Shown here piece by piece: positions 10,695 through 23,013 of a stretch of 64,000 bases of DNA (its first letter is position 1; each line of letters opens with the position of its first letter). The notes under the pieces are model-generated. The model did no database searches. It worked only from the letters and a program-made list of their open reading frames with translations, and was not told the origin of the DNA. Source of the stretch: Pseudovirgaria hyperparasitica (taxonomy: Eukaryota > Ascomycota > Dothideomycetes > Acrospermales > Acrospermaceae); contig NW_022985552.1 in the NCBI RefSeq assembly GCF_010093815.1, positions 1,473,943 through 1,537,942 of the forward strand, in the 5' to 3' direction. Position numbers and translations under genes: made by a program.

Positions 10695-13600
10695 ATGCGC
10701 TTACTCAAAGTCGGTCGCAGTGGATTCAATTTCGCTCCGCCTTGCGATGAAAACAAGGCTCCGCCATATGCAATTCTCTCTCATGTCTGGGGCCGACCCG
10801 AGGATGAAGTCCAATACGATGATATTGGCACTGGTAATTGCAAAAAAAAAAAGCTGGGTACCAAAAGCTCTGGTTCTGCAATCGCCAAGCCCAAATAGAT
10901 CATCTGGAGTACTTCTGGGTCGACACGTGCTGTATTAACAAGAGGGACACTTCTGAGCTCTCAGAAGCACTGGTCTCTATGTTTCGTTGGTACCAAAAGG
11001 CTACCAAATGCTATGTGTATCTATCAGATGTCTCGACTACGGTTCATGCCCTGGCTACATCAGAGACAAGTTGGAAGCAGGAATTTCGAATGAGTCGTTG
11101 GTTCACTCGGGGCTGGACATTACAAGAGCTTATAGCGCCACGAACTGTCGAGTTCTACTCCAAGGAGGGTGGACGTCTTGGTAACAAGCTCTCACTCGTC
11201 GGTGACCTATGCGACCTGACTCACATCGACGCTGATGTTCTCCGTGGTACTACTTCTGTCAGTGACATTAGTGTTGACCAGATATTTTCCTGGGCATCTG
11301 GACGTCAAACAACCCGGGAAGAGGACAAAGCCTACTCACTCCTTGGAATGTTTGGGGTCTCAATGTCTATCATATATAATGAAACTCTGGAGAAGGCAAT
11401 GTTCAGGCTCCGAGAAGAGATTTCGAAGAAGTCTGCCCTTCAAGGCCGATATACGCCTGGAGCCGTTAAGGAACTATTGGCCAGTTTGAAATTCGACGAG
11501 TACGGAGCACGTCAACGATCAATCAAAGCGGCCCATGCTAGGACCTGCAAATGGTTCCTGGAGCTTCCATCTTATAAAAGATGGCTAGAGCATCAAGGCA
11601 CAGACAACCAAGGCTCATTGATATGGATCAGGGGTAAGCCAGGAAGTGGAAAGTCCACCTTGATGAATTTCCTCGACTGTACCAGAAAAAATAACATCAC
11701 GGGTGATTGAATCCACTTGTCATTTTACTTCAATGCGCGAGGTACAGAGCTGGAAAAAACGACCATCGGCGCATACCGTTCCCTCCTTGTCCAGCTTCTA
11801 GAGAAGGTTCCATCGCTGCGTTCGGTGTTGGCTGCCGTAGACTTCGGGTCAACCCGTGGGCCTTTTGGAGAATGGGAATTGGAGCCGTTAAAATACCTCT
11901 TATTCACGGCCGTTGAGAATCTCCAGCATCAATATGCTCTATGCTTCATTGATGCTTTAGACGAATGTGGCGAGGCTGAGATCCGAGACATGGTCTACTT
12001 CCTTAAAGAGCTTTGCGAGGTTGCAACAACCTCAGACTGCCAAATACGAATATGTTTTGCCAGCAGACACTATCCTAATATTACTCTTCAAGAAGCCGAG
12101 AGCATCATACTTGAAAATGAAGCTGGGCACTCAGAAGACATTGAGCGATACCTGAGCAGTATGCTACAGATTGGAAAAACAACTCGTGCCGACATGATAA
12201 GAAGAGAAATTCTAAAACGAGCTTCTGGTGTCTTCATGTGGGTCGTGTTGGTGGTAGAACTGCTTAACAAAGAATACGACAAGGGCAGACTTGACAAGAT
12301 AGAGAAAAAGCTCGAGAAGATACCTGACGACCTACATGCCCTCTTTCGCAGTATTATAGTGAGGGATTCTACGGGAAATGATAAACTAGAAGTCTGCTTA
12401 CTGTGGGTCCTGTTTGCTCAGAGACCACTGAGTGCTCAAGAGTTGGTCATGGCGATCCTGCATAAAGTTGAGGGCACTATTCCGAGCTCTTCGGACACAG
12501 ACACTATGGATATGGAGAAGATAATCGTGGATGCGTCAAAAGGCTTGGCCGAGAAGACCAAGGCGAAGAATAATCCCACTATCCAATTTATACATGAGTC
12601 TGTCCGTGATTTCCTACTAAACGGTGGTCTCGAGGATGTCAACCCTCGATACGCAACTGACCCCGTTGGAATGAGCCACGAGACGTTAAAATTACAGTGT
12701 GAGAAATATATCGCAGCGGTCAACCTACGCCACTATAAGCCATCTGCTAAAAAGTCACGACACGACCACCTTGAAACGCGAGATGCTATCATGAAAAATT
12801 TTGGTCTGCTAGGGTACGCGACGGAAAGTATACTATATCATTCGGACAAAGCAGCCAGATACGCGATACCGCAAAATAAGTTCATTAAGGAGTTCGAATT
12901 CAATCTCTCCGACTGGATTGAAAAGTATAACGCCTGTGAGAGATTTGTAGCTAGAGGTTATGGACGGGAGACACGAATGGCATACGTTCTCGCGGACAGG
13001 GGCTATGCACGTCTCATTGCCCATCACATTGTCGGTGATGCATATGTGGCGCTCGATAATAATTGTCGGTATAAGCTACCGCTTATAGCTGCACTTGCAC
13101 AGGGTCACAAAGAAGCCGCCATATCACTTCTAAGAGTTCGTGTAGAGCACGCTGAAACGGAACACCTACGTCAGCTATGTAAGGTATATGCAGCTTCAAA
13201 CGACTGGCGCGGCAAATTCAAAAAGGGGGTCGAGTATACCCAGGGCAACATGAGTCTTCCTACAATTGACCATGCCAATGATGCTTTGCTTAACTTCATT
13301 GCTGAGGCAAATGACTATCCATGGTCTCGCTGTGATCGAGACAGATGTATAGTAGCAGCCGCAAATCGAGGTCACCAACGGCTCACCTTTATGTTTTTAA
13401 AAGAGATGCCTGGACGTGCTTCAGAAGCCTTCACAGCAGCCGCTTCGCGTGGTCACCGAGGTTTGGTAAGCGCAATCTACAGTGACTATAGGGATCAGCT
13501 TGGTAGATTTACAATCAACCATGTCCTCGATACTGCACATGAAAGTCGCCATGACGAAATGGTTGAACATCTATTCGGGCTTGGAATCGATATTAGGCAA

Positions 13601-14155
13601 AAAGACATTCTTATACCATTTGTCGCCAGAGACGACCAAAAAATTGTGCGACGGTTGCTCGACCTTGGCGCCGACATCAATGGATTACCCAACCACGCGG
13701 TTATCATAGAACCTGGAGGATGTGTCAAGAGTTTCAGAGTAAGCTGTATGCGTGACGTTACGATATGGTATCATAAGCCGGGCGTGGTACAACAGCGTCC
13801 TCCGAATAATGTCAACATGGATAAATATAGCCCTCTTGAATTAGCCTGTTTTCTCGGCAATGAGAGAATGGTCCGACTACTGCTCGATAAGGGCGCTAGA
13901 ATAGGCCAGGCACTCCTCGTAACCTTTCTAAGAGACCTTCGATGTGCATCCGGTAGCTGCCTAAGCATCATGCGAATCCTTTGCGACCACGGTGCCAACC
14001 CTAATGACGCCCCAGATAGGATACGGAACGACCTAAAGTTGAAGGTTGCCGAAGCGTACAAGACCTCTATAACACCTCCCAACGAGCCTGTTTCTTCAAT
14101 TCGAGATGGATACTATCATGTCGCATCCGAAAAATTCGGACCCCAGAGGTTTTGA
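10695..14155 (+). pseudogene. HET-NACHT-ankyrin NLR-type receptor, two reading-frame lesions
   Basis: STAND/NLR-class incompatibility receptor of the HET-E/HET-D architecture. The N-terminal HET domain (10695 to ~11290) has YAILSHVWG, YFWVDTCCINK and RGWTLQELIAP. It is followed by the NACHT NTPase, with Walker A GKPGSGKST near 11635 and Walker B ALCFIDALDECGE near 11940. Then come a helical region and a C-terminal half with divergent ankyrin-like units such as SPLELACFLGNERMVRLLLDKGA (13832 on). Two breaks are seen. At 10842-10852 an 11-A run leaves the first 49 codons in a different frame from the rest of the HET domain. At 11708-11710 an in-frame TGA sits between Walker A and the SFYFNARG segment. 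The remaining 2.4 kb is fully open and well conserved, so decay is recent, or one or both lesions are assembly errors. No intron fits either point. Confidence 0.85.
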
Positions 14156-15122
14156 AGAGGAAGCAGAGCAGGTGGAAGATTCGGATTAAATGAATAATGG
14201 CTAATATATTTCATGATATTATGTTCCCAACGAGAATCATCGTTGGAATACGTACTAAAGAGGTTACTAAGTAGAGATATTCTTTTACTATATGATACTG
14301 CTCTGCACATGGATTTATCTCCTGATCCATAGCTCAATATGAAGCTTGAACAACATACCCCTTCCAAGTAACACGAAAAGACGTAACAGACGGACTAATT
14401 ACCTAAATTAAGATATTTGTCGTATCGCAAAAGACTTGAATGGTCCTCTCCTACTCGATCCACCCAGTACAACGAAGATCGATTAGTTTCACACTAACAC
14501 AGCCGAGCTACATTCGTATCCCTGACTAACTTCCGAATTATCCAATAACTCTCTACTCCAGTCTATCAAAGCTGTTTGTATTACAAGGACTAAGAATAGA
14601 GACAGGAAAAAAATCGTGTCCGGGTCCTATCGTCCATGTGCCAGAACGTGATCGAAGCTATCACGATGGCAAAGCTTGTGTCATGCGCTGTAGGTACGGC
14701 TCACTAAGCTTGAGCTTTAGTAATGCCAGAGGAGGGCTTTTGGATGATAGAGAGTTTAAGAGTAAGCTCTTGTGGTTGAATACAATAGAGGTGAAGATTG
14801 TGGTTGGATTATATGGGGCTAACGTGTATAGAATCACTGGCTTGGAGTTCGGTTGTATAGAAACAATTTCGATTCCTATTGGGTAGTGCATGGTATTACT
14901 AATGTGTTCTACTATGCATTTTTAAGTAAGAACTCCTTGAAGATCGAGATCCTTTATACAGCGGGAAATTTTTAGCTTGAAACAAACATTGTGCTCTGCT
15001 CAACACCGATCGCTCAATGCAATGTAAGACAAAGAAAATCTAAAAGATCTTGCTCTTGCTATCCATCTTCGACTTCTTATCGGCGAAGATATAACGTCTA
15101 AAAAGGTTTTTTTTAGATCTGC
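14156..15122. other. AT-rich intergenic region
   Basis: About 1 kb between the convergent NLR pseudogene and BTB gene. AT-rich, with only short unsupported frames. Confidence 0.5.
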
Positions 15123-16176
15123 CTAGAGTCTCTTCGCAACCTCTCTGAAGTAAATTTGATGTCCATTGTCTAGCGGACTTGGTAGATGGTCTAAAATTGT
15201 GACCATGTCAGATTTTAACTTGAACTTATACGCGCACCCGGCGTGCACGTTGGTAGAATCTTGGTAGGGTATTGCTTTAATCTTTTTGACCTCTTGGCAC
15301 AGATATAATAAGCTGTGCTTCACATCTTTGGCTTTCGGAATAGGCCACAGTCCCTTTAGCAGGAGGGCTTTGGTAATACAGCCCATGGTGATAGTGTAGC
15401 ATTTATCTTTCCTATGTGAAGTGCTGCAGTCCACGCCGGAATAGGCCCTGGAAATTCGACTACTCAGGCATTGGAGAACTCTTCCGATAGCATCCTGACG
15501 AATTTTTAGAATGTTACCTACGACACAAGCAATTAGCGAACAAGATCTAAATTTTGAAATGTAGAGCTATGTGCATACTGATAATTCGTGGAGGAGCATC
15601 TATCTTCTTCAAGCTCTCAATGTGCATCCGTATATCATAAGAATTATCTGTTTCGTGGGTATGAAGGACCATCGTGTGCGCAAGGCTTGAGAAGTAGCTC
15701 TCTAGGCCAAAAGCCCAATATATCTTGAAGTGCGCTGGATCTTCAGCGCAGGAGAGCTCCTGATCTAGGTCCTGGACCCATTTTCGGTAGAATGGAGAGA
15801 TGGTAGATTGGATCTCAAACTTGTCGACAAACTTTGCCAGGGCAGAGAGCTGTTCCAAGCTGAGGGAACACTGTGGAATCTTCTTAAAATGACCATTAAG
15901 AATGTTTAAGACGATCTCAACGGCATATGGACTCTCCTCGGGCCATTCGACAGAATGAACATCTGGTACTACTGTTTGAAGACTCTCTGAGAGTGCCATT
16001 GCTAGCATTGGGCCAGCGAGGGCGAGGGCTTTTCGGGAAATGATGAAAGGAACCCTGTTAGCCCCGACAACGAGTGATATGTCATCTGAAACCTTTGGCT
16101 GTGTCAAGGGGAGCTGATTGACATCGCCCACGTCTGCGGAGTCTCTGTCGCTTCTGCTGGTGATGTGTTCAGACAT
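15123..16176 (-). CDS. BTB/POZ domain protein
   Basis: Exon 1 is 16176-15579, the intron 15578-15518 (GTATGC...GTCGTAG) and exon 2 15517-15123, giving 330 aa. Residues ~28-120 form a BTB fold: SDDISLVVGANRVPFIISRK is the usual entry strand and helix, followed by ALALAGPMLAMAL and the segment VEWPEESPYAVEIVLNIL. This is the fungal BTB type seen in many Pezizomycotina accessory proteins. The C-terminal half is helical with several cysteines and no recognised domain. BTB proteins commonly dimerise or act as Cullin-3 adaptors, but the function here is unknown. The gene lies next to the NLR pseudogene and the AT-rich block. Confidence 0.78.
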
Positions 16177-19100
16177 GGTTGATTGTGTGTGTATAGTATA
16201 GATATGTGAGAGAGCGATGAGAAACTACTAGAAAAGTGCGTGTATAGATTCAATAGAGACTGCCAAGGCACTAAAGCTTTATTATAATTGGTTATTCTAA
16301 AGGTGAAGTGAGTGTTGGACCCCTGTACCGTCTGGCCTATTAAAAATGGTTGAAATTTCAAGGTAGAACGATCCTGCGACATAAGACTCCCTAGGTCTCA
16401 CTTTTAGTTAGTCCATAGCGCAGTAGAATCACGTCTTTACCAGATGGATACTCCTATTTTCGGGTTATTCCAGCTCTTAATCAGAAGAAGTACTGCTAGT
16501 ATCGGATACACTAGCTCGCCAATGGCTCCAGAACTAAGTATTACCCGAGACCCTATACAAATTAACTAAGCCATTTCATGGCTCAATGCTAATAAGCAAT
16601 GATTAAAGTATCTTCTATGACCTTCCCATTGTCGAAGAACCACATGGCTAAGGGATGGGTATAGGCTAATCTAAAGGGCAATGAGAGGCATTTAGACTTG
16701 AGTACTATTAGACATGGGATAATTATCTTTCAAGGGGTATAGAGACTACCTTACTATAGAATAGATATAGATATCTTTCCAAGATTAAGAGAGCTAGTAT
16801 AGCTTAAATACCATTAGCAGAGTAATTAGTGTTTGTTAAAGCGTATAAGAACTATATTACTATAGAATAGATATTAGAAATATATAGAGATGAAAAGAAA
16901 TATTAAAGTAGAAGTACTTCTAGATATAAAATACTTATCTATAGAGAAGCATAGAGACTACCCTACTATAAAATAGATATAAATAACTTAAGAAATTTGG
17001 AAGAACTAATTTATCTTAAGTACTATGCTAAAATAGTATAGCCTTATCTAGAGAGTATAGAGACTATCTTACTAATAAATATATACAGCTATATATGAAG
17101 GCTAGAGAAGCTCCTTTAGCTTAGGAACTACTAGAAAGAAAAAAAGACTTCTTTAAAGATTATAGTAATTATATTACTATATGATAGATATTAGGCCATT
17201 TAAGATGTAAGAAGAGATATCTAAACTTAAGTAGTACTAGTAATGACTAAGTCTCTCTCTAAAAAGATAATTAGATTCTATTACTATAGAGTAGACATAG
17301 ATAATACTAAAAGATAAGAAGAGGGATTTATGGTAGAGTACTATTAGGAACAGCACGCTCTTCTTTATATTAGTGTAGATTCTACGTGTATAATAAACGG
17401 GAATCATAAATGCCCGCCTAAGAGAAGAAGAAACCGCCTAAAGTAGAGCTTGGATCATAAATATATTAGTCTTTAGAGCATGGACACCGCGTAATAATGT
17501 GGAGAGTATTCGTTGTATTAAATGGTACCTGTAAAAGTGCGCCTAGAAGTGGAACAGTATCGCTATATTATGGCCACTAAAAGCTAGCATATCTAGAGAT
17601 AAGCATGAAGAGTAGATGATTACTAGGAATTATAGTAGGAACAATCGTGTATAATAGCTACTATGTGCTAGTGGTTTAGGTACTAAGTGTACTAATGTAA
17701 TCATGCATGATATTCTTTACATAATCTTATAAATGAATTATAGGATAAAGCATGTTTATATCTCGAAGCGTAAAATTGTATTATCCTATGGCTACTAGCA
17801 CTGCAAGGAGAAATTGCTATCTCTGTCACTATGCCTACTATCATCAAGGTTATAGGTAGCTCCATCTACTCATGTCGTTTTCTCTTACTCTGTCTTAGAT
17901 CTTATAGTATTATTTTACACGTCTCTCTCGAACTCCTCAAGTAGAAGACTCCCTAGAGATAGCAATGATGTTATCTATCTCTTGAATTATTATTAGTATG
18001 GAATCACGATACACGTTCTAATTTGTTCGCCAGATTATCCAGTCCCTTTCCGCTATCAAACTGCGAAGTGCAAGGTGGAAATGATTCTAAGTACTCTTTG
18101 TCGTAGATTAACTTCCTGATGTTGTAATTAATCTTCTCCCGACAGAGTTTGTAGATTGAAATTTTGTTAGTTTAAGTTACTCTCATAGATTATCTTTCCT
18201 GGTTCGCATGATATAGTCTATAATAGCGTTAATTACCAAAATAACACATGCTTTTTTAGGGATCCTTCTATCGCCTTACCATAAAGACCTTCAGGCAAAG
18301 GGATATCCTCTATCTATCTTTATATTATCGGCCATCATTATACCGCTTCTACCGATACTCGTGGCTTGGATGAGCTACTGGACTTTCATCTTGAAGTCAA
18401 GCTGAAACCCGAAGACACAAGTGATCTCGATTCAATGGTTTGATTCTCCTAGAGCTACCTTGTAATTCATCACTAAGTGTTTGCAAACCGCTGTTTGTAG
18501 TGTGGGCCGATCACATGATAGAAGTCGTATTTGTGAAACATTTCGGCTATCTAACGGACTATTTTGTCTCATTGCAGCTACTTAGGTATGTCTTGAGTAG
18601 TTCTATGAATGGTATTCAGAAGAATGTACATCGCAGACGCGTCGTCTACTAGAAGAGCACTTATAACCTGAGAGGATTCGGCGAAAATGCCATGAAGGAG
18701 ATTTTTCTATGCCGAACACGCAGCAGCAGCGCCTACACGGCATACAAGGAATGAGGTTCGGGTCTTACAGTTTAGAAAAGCTCCGATCAGAAGTGTAAGG
18801 TCCCTACGAGAGCCAACAACCATAGAAGTGAATGTCTTTTGGAAGTTTCTAGTAGCAATTGCTAGAGTTCAGATGTTAAACTGTCTATGTGGCGATAGAG
18901 GAGTAGCAAAGGAACTTAGTATCTTACTCACAAAGCAAAGCTATGCAGAGATTGAGCGATTAAGGATATCAATGATAGATGATAGAGACCAACTATGCCA
19001 TGGATGCGAAGCTATTGTGATTGGATATGGAAGAGATGTAAGCACCCAATAGCAAAGGGAATCCGACGCAGAACTCAACCTTTTTTAGCTTTGATGGCCT

Positions 19101-20866
19101 AGGACAAGTGGGCCATGTGCGCGTAAAACAGGATAAACCCCAACGGACGAATACACATTCTGTTTAGCACTGGATGTCTTCGATAGAATAACTAGGATAA
19201 ATTCACTCTATACTTCTAGTTAGATATCTTGTTTCATTCTGCGGCCTGTAAATATTTTATTCTTAGCTCTAGAACAACCGAAATTGAGATAGGAGAACCA
19301 CTGAAGAACTGGCCAAGAAACAATTACCACTCGTCGACCTCGAATGTCCACACTCTATGATCCATTAGCCTTGACGATCGCTGTTTAATGAGAATTCGGT
19401 AGGAGTGGCGAGGCATTTACAGCTTGCACCTCTCTGATATCTTGACCGTTTGACTATGGAAATCAATCGGAGACTGCTCTCCCACCGAAACTGCTACAAA
19501 GTGAGTCGTGTAATAGTGATTAATAAATGTCTATTTGCGCACGACTAATTATATCATCGGTATGAGATCTCCCAATATATTTGTTATGGTGCTGCTCTCC
19601 GTTGCGGGCTAGCCTCCCCGCTCGTTGTACAAGTCCAATCGAACACTATGCGATTGCCGCATAAGACGCAACCAGTCTTGAGTACATATCTGAACTTCAG
19701 GTCGCCAATCTCTAATACACCCTTTTCCACGCTGTATTGTTCGTCGAGTACGTTTATTATGTGTTCCAAGTGACGACAACCGCATTCAATGATGGCTTTG
19801 AAAAGCCGAAACCCCCCACGAACTCTAGGAAACTAAATCCTCTCACTGAAAGCCGCTCTCAATGACTAATTTGGTTTTATAGAAAAGCACTGGCGACCTG
19901 CTCACAAACCTCGCCCATAAAGATATCGGAACCAGTAATAAATCTAGCAGTAAGATATACCTCCGCACCTTAAAAAACAAAGACACGAATGGCGGCAAGG
20001 CAAATACAAGTAGCGCAACGACTCACAAGCTATACTTAACGGTCCGCTAGGGGTGGTGACTACGTTGGTGATGACGAGATCATCGATTGGCGCTTAGCGA
20101 GCACTGTTCTAGTCGTCCATTCAGAGAGAGCGAGATGAGAAAAACCGACACCGGTGAATAAAGTTGGGCCGGCTTTGAGGTCTGTCAACTATTATAGGTC
20201 TAAGGAATAGCACATTGGCCAAATACAAGAAGAAGCCTCCTGGGAGGATTGTCCGGGTAGGACTTTAATACAATAAAGGGAGCCCGTGAGGAAATGTAGG
20301 AAGAGCTGAGATGATGCCGGAAAGATGTGGGTAGGTTGGAACACATGACTTTGTCATAGCGGGCTTTTCAAAGAATGATGGCTTAGTATCGAACCCGGGC
20401 ATAATCATAGATTAAGGGGCATAAGCAGCCGTGAGAGAGACCAGCTCCGCGACGATTAGAACCAAAGGGGAGGTCTTGGAAGTATCGCCCGCGGTCTGGC
20501 GAATATTATAGTTGGTATTCAAGCCCCGAATAGTTCAACTTGATACCATCTAGGCTAGAAAATTAAGATAGTAGCAGAACTGCTTGACCTGAAGACCAGG
20601 CGGAAAGGGGAGAATCGAGGAAAATTTAAGCACAATGAGTAGGGACAGGTGTGAGAAATCTATGCAAGAGACGAATGATGTACATGGACTAGATAGACGA
20701 GATACGAGTCCAAACGCGATTGTAAGGCATGATGCATAGGATTCAATATGAGCTAAGAGCTATTCAAGTCTACTGTTCTATGATGCTACATAGCTTATGT
20801 ATCTGAGTGGACCGCTTGGAGTACGAGCTGGGAAAAGATACAATTTGATCGACCACCACCCCGTAA
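16177..20866. other. Gene-poor AT-rich block, probable RIP-degraded DNA
   Basis: 4.7 kb without a supported gene. The core (about 16.55-18.45 kb) is extremely AT-rich and dominated by TA-containing words such as TATAG, CTATTA and AGATAT, with stops in all frames. That is what RIP (CpA to TpA) leaves behind. From about 18.4 kb the composition becomes more balanced, but no family is recognisable. A minus-strand open frame at 19769-19584 (61 aa, with the word LEIGDLKFRYVLKTGCVLCG) looks protein-like and may be a gene remnant; I do not recognise it. No terminal inverted repeats or transposase motifs were found by eye. Confidence 0.6.
16735..17310. repeat. Degenerate tandem repeat, ~107 bp period, about six units
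   Basis: A conserved block close to GAGACTACCTTACTATAGAA followed by TAGATAT recurs with variants near 16741, 16849, 16951, 17058, 17161 and 17272, at spacings of about 102-111 bp. Each unit also ends with a second partly conserved block resembling CTTAAGTACTATTAG. The units have diverged by substitution, mostly to A or T. Confidence 0.65.
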
Positions 20867-23013
20867 TCAATGGACACCATTCGTAAGCACTTTCGTAGGA
20901 AGTGCAGGGGGCGCAATGATACTATCGAAATTGAGCTCAGGCTCCTTCGCGGGCTCTATTACTGCTGCGGGAGCCGTACTTGTATTCAGTCCGCCATCCG
21001 GAGTATCTGCCTTCTTGAGCAGCCCATCAACATCCTTCCCCTCCGGCAAGTCAACCTCTTCACTAGTAACCCATCCATCTTCTTTCTTCTGCCTGCTCTT
21101 GGTATCACTTCGTCGCCCTCTCTTGACTTTCTCGTTCGTTGCTCGCCTCCTCCTGCGCCCCTGCATAGTCTCCGCAATCTTCTCCACGACCAGCTCTCTC
21201 TCTCTCCTCTTTGTATACATCCTCTCGTTCGCTTCCATGATATCGTGTCTACGCTTCTCCAACGCTTCCTCCTTCTCCTTCTTCTTCGTCTCCCGGGTTC
21301 TCTTCAATTCCTCAATCCACTCCTCGATTTTCTCGACTGCCGTAGCTGGTGAATCGCGATGCTGAAGCAGAAAGCCTTGAACCTCAGCGGGCGAGAGGGT
21401 ATCAGGTGGGATCCTGGTTCCAAAATCATGTGCAAGAGCACGTAGTGCTGCAGGATCGATGTCCGGGAGGAGGGTGCCGGGGATTGTACCGTTGACGGCA
21501 GTGTTCAATTCAGAAGAGGCCTCGAGGCATGTCTCGGACGAGGGATTTTCACCATCATCCGAATCTTCGTCCATGGTGAACATCCGGATGAAGATACTCT
21601 CGGCGACGCTTGGCGTCAGAAGTCCGAAACAGATCTGGCGGTCGACACGACCGGGTCGAATCAGCGCTTTATCAAGAGCATCAGGGGTGTTTGATGTCAT
21701 GATAAGCACACGGCCCTCTTGTGATGCAAGACCATCGAGAGCATTGAGTAGGCCACTGAGTGTGACCGCACCCGGAGGTGGAGGTGGAGGTGGAGGCGGT
21801 GGAGGGCCACCGTGTGGGCTGTTCGTATTGTCGTACCACGAAAAATCTTCGGATGCTTCACGCTGGATGCCAGCAGAATCAATGTCTTCCAGAACGATGA
21901 TACATTCTTGAGGCAAGGTGGCAAACAGGCGGAGAAGACCGGCGGCATTCATAAGATTGCTGAGATTGAGGGCGTATAACTCGAGATTGAAGTAACCAGC
22001 TAGAGCAAGACTGTGCGAAGTTTAGCAAATTATCAATCATCAGATAACATCACATACCAGAACGATGTCTTCCCAGTCCCTGGCTCGCCGTGGAAGAGAT
22101 ATCCGCGGCGGTAAGGGATGCCTCTTCTTGCATAAAATCGTCTCGTCGATGGCGCAAGATATGCTTCGATATCAGCTACGATATCTTTCTTCAAGACCTC
22201 ATCAAGGTCTACAGTGTGTAATGGCCGGGCCGGGCGAAGCATATGCGTGTCCCACATCGCGCGAAATCCGTCTTGACAAAGATGGATGCTAGTGAATGTC
22301 TCCGTCTTCTTATTGGCATTCTCGCGGCACACTTCCAGAAACCTCTTGAGTGGTTCTGGGCTTCTTCCGACACATAGAAGTACGATATGTTCAGAGCCGT
22401 CTGGCGCACTCCAATAGTCGTCTATTCCCTGGCTGTCATATTTTGTGCCGCACCTGCGAAAGAGAAAGAGTCTACCTCGGAACCAAAACCAGGTTGATCC
22501 AAAAGATGGATAGTAATCAATCGGAGCACCAGCCAGTAAGGCTTTTGATTTTGACTTTTTTGGTCGTGTGTGTCTTGTTGGTGGTCGTGGGAGACCTGGG
22601 GGTGGCGGCATCGGAGGGTTTATCATCATCCCCATGTCATTGCCAAGTGATCTTCCACTCTGAGCTGCTAGAACTCTGGTCCCGGTCTGTGTCACAACAT
22701 TGGTGCTCATCCAAAGGAGAACCTCTCTGTTCAGTCTGTCGCTGGCAGGTATGCTGACGGACGCGGTCAAGAATCTGGTGAGCCAGTTGTATATACCTGA
22801 GGACATCTTCTGTATCGATGAACTGAAGACACCGAAGAGGAAAAACGTTGTGACAAGTTTCGTGATGTCGATGTTGAGCCATTGCTGGAAGAAGCTCTGT
22901 ATCGTAGCGAAGCCTGGTAAGAAGTATTCGAGGACGTTGGGCGAGACGGCCAAAAGATTACTAGCAGCATTTCCCAGAGGCCCTGACACCAACGATTGTC
23001 TACGTGGAGCCAT
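20867..23013 (-). CDS. BCS1-like AAA+ ATPase with poly-proline insertion
   Basis: Exon 1 is 23013-22058, the intron 22057-22011 (GTATGT...CGCACAG) and exon 2 22010-20867, giving 699 aa. The N-terminus has a hydrophobic segment (~56-66, TTFFLFGVF) and a BCS1-N-like domain. The AAA domain has Walker A GEPGTGKTS (309-317), Walker B IIVLEDID (356-363), and the sensor/arginine-finger region MTSNTPDALDKALIRPGRVD. Between Walker B and that region lies an insert with 11 consecutive prolines (~388-398). The C-terminal ~200 residues are highly charged with coiled-coil potential and basic clusters. True Bcs1 inserts the Rieske protein into complex III. This longer, diverged form belongs to the expanded fungal BCS1-like group, whose roles are mostly unknown. 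It is divergent from the HET gene at 23713. Confidence 0.88.

Noticed and set aside
10834-10853. A 20-nt GT...AG intron covering the A-run
   Set aside because: Far too short for a spliceosomal intron.
10838-14155. Reading the HET-NACHT-ankyrin region as two or three separate genes
   Set aside because: The pieces follow one another in the exact family order with no gap, and the second break is a single in-frame stop. One broken gene is the simpler reading.
16735-17310. CRISPR-like array
   Set aside because: The organism is a eukaryote and the repeats are degenerate units of about 107 bp without unique spacers.
20380-20410. GGTTCGA-like word on the minus strand suggesting a tRNA T-arm
   Set aside because: No T-stem pairing and no matching D-arm or acceptor stem. 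No tRNA was supported elsewhere either.
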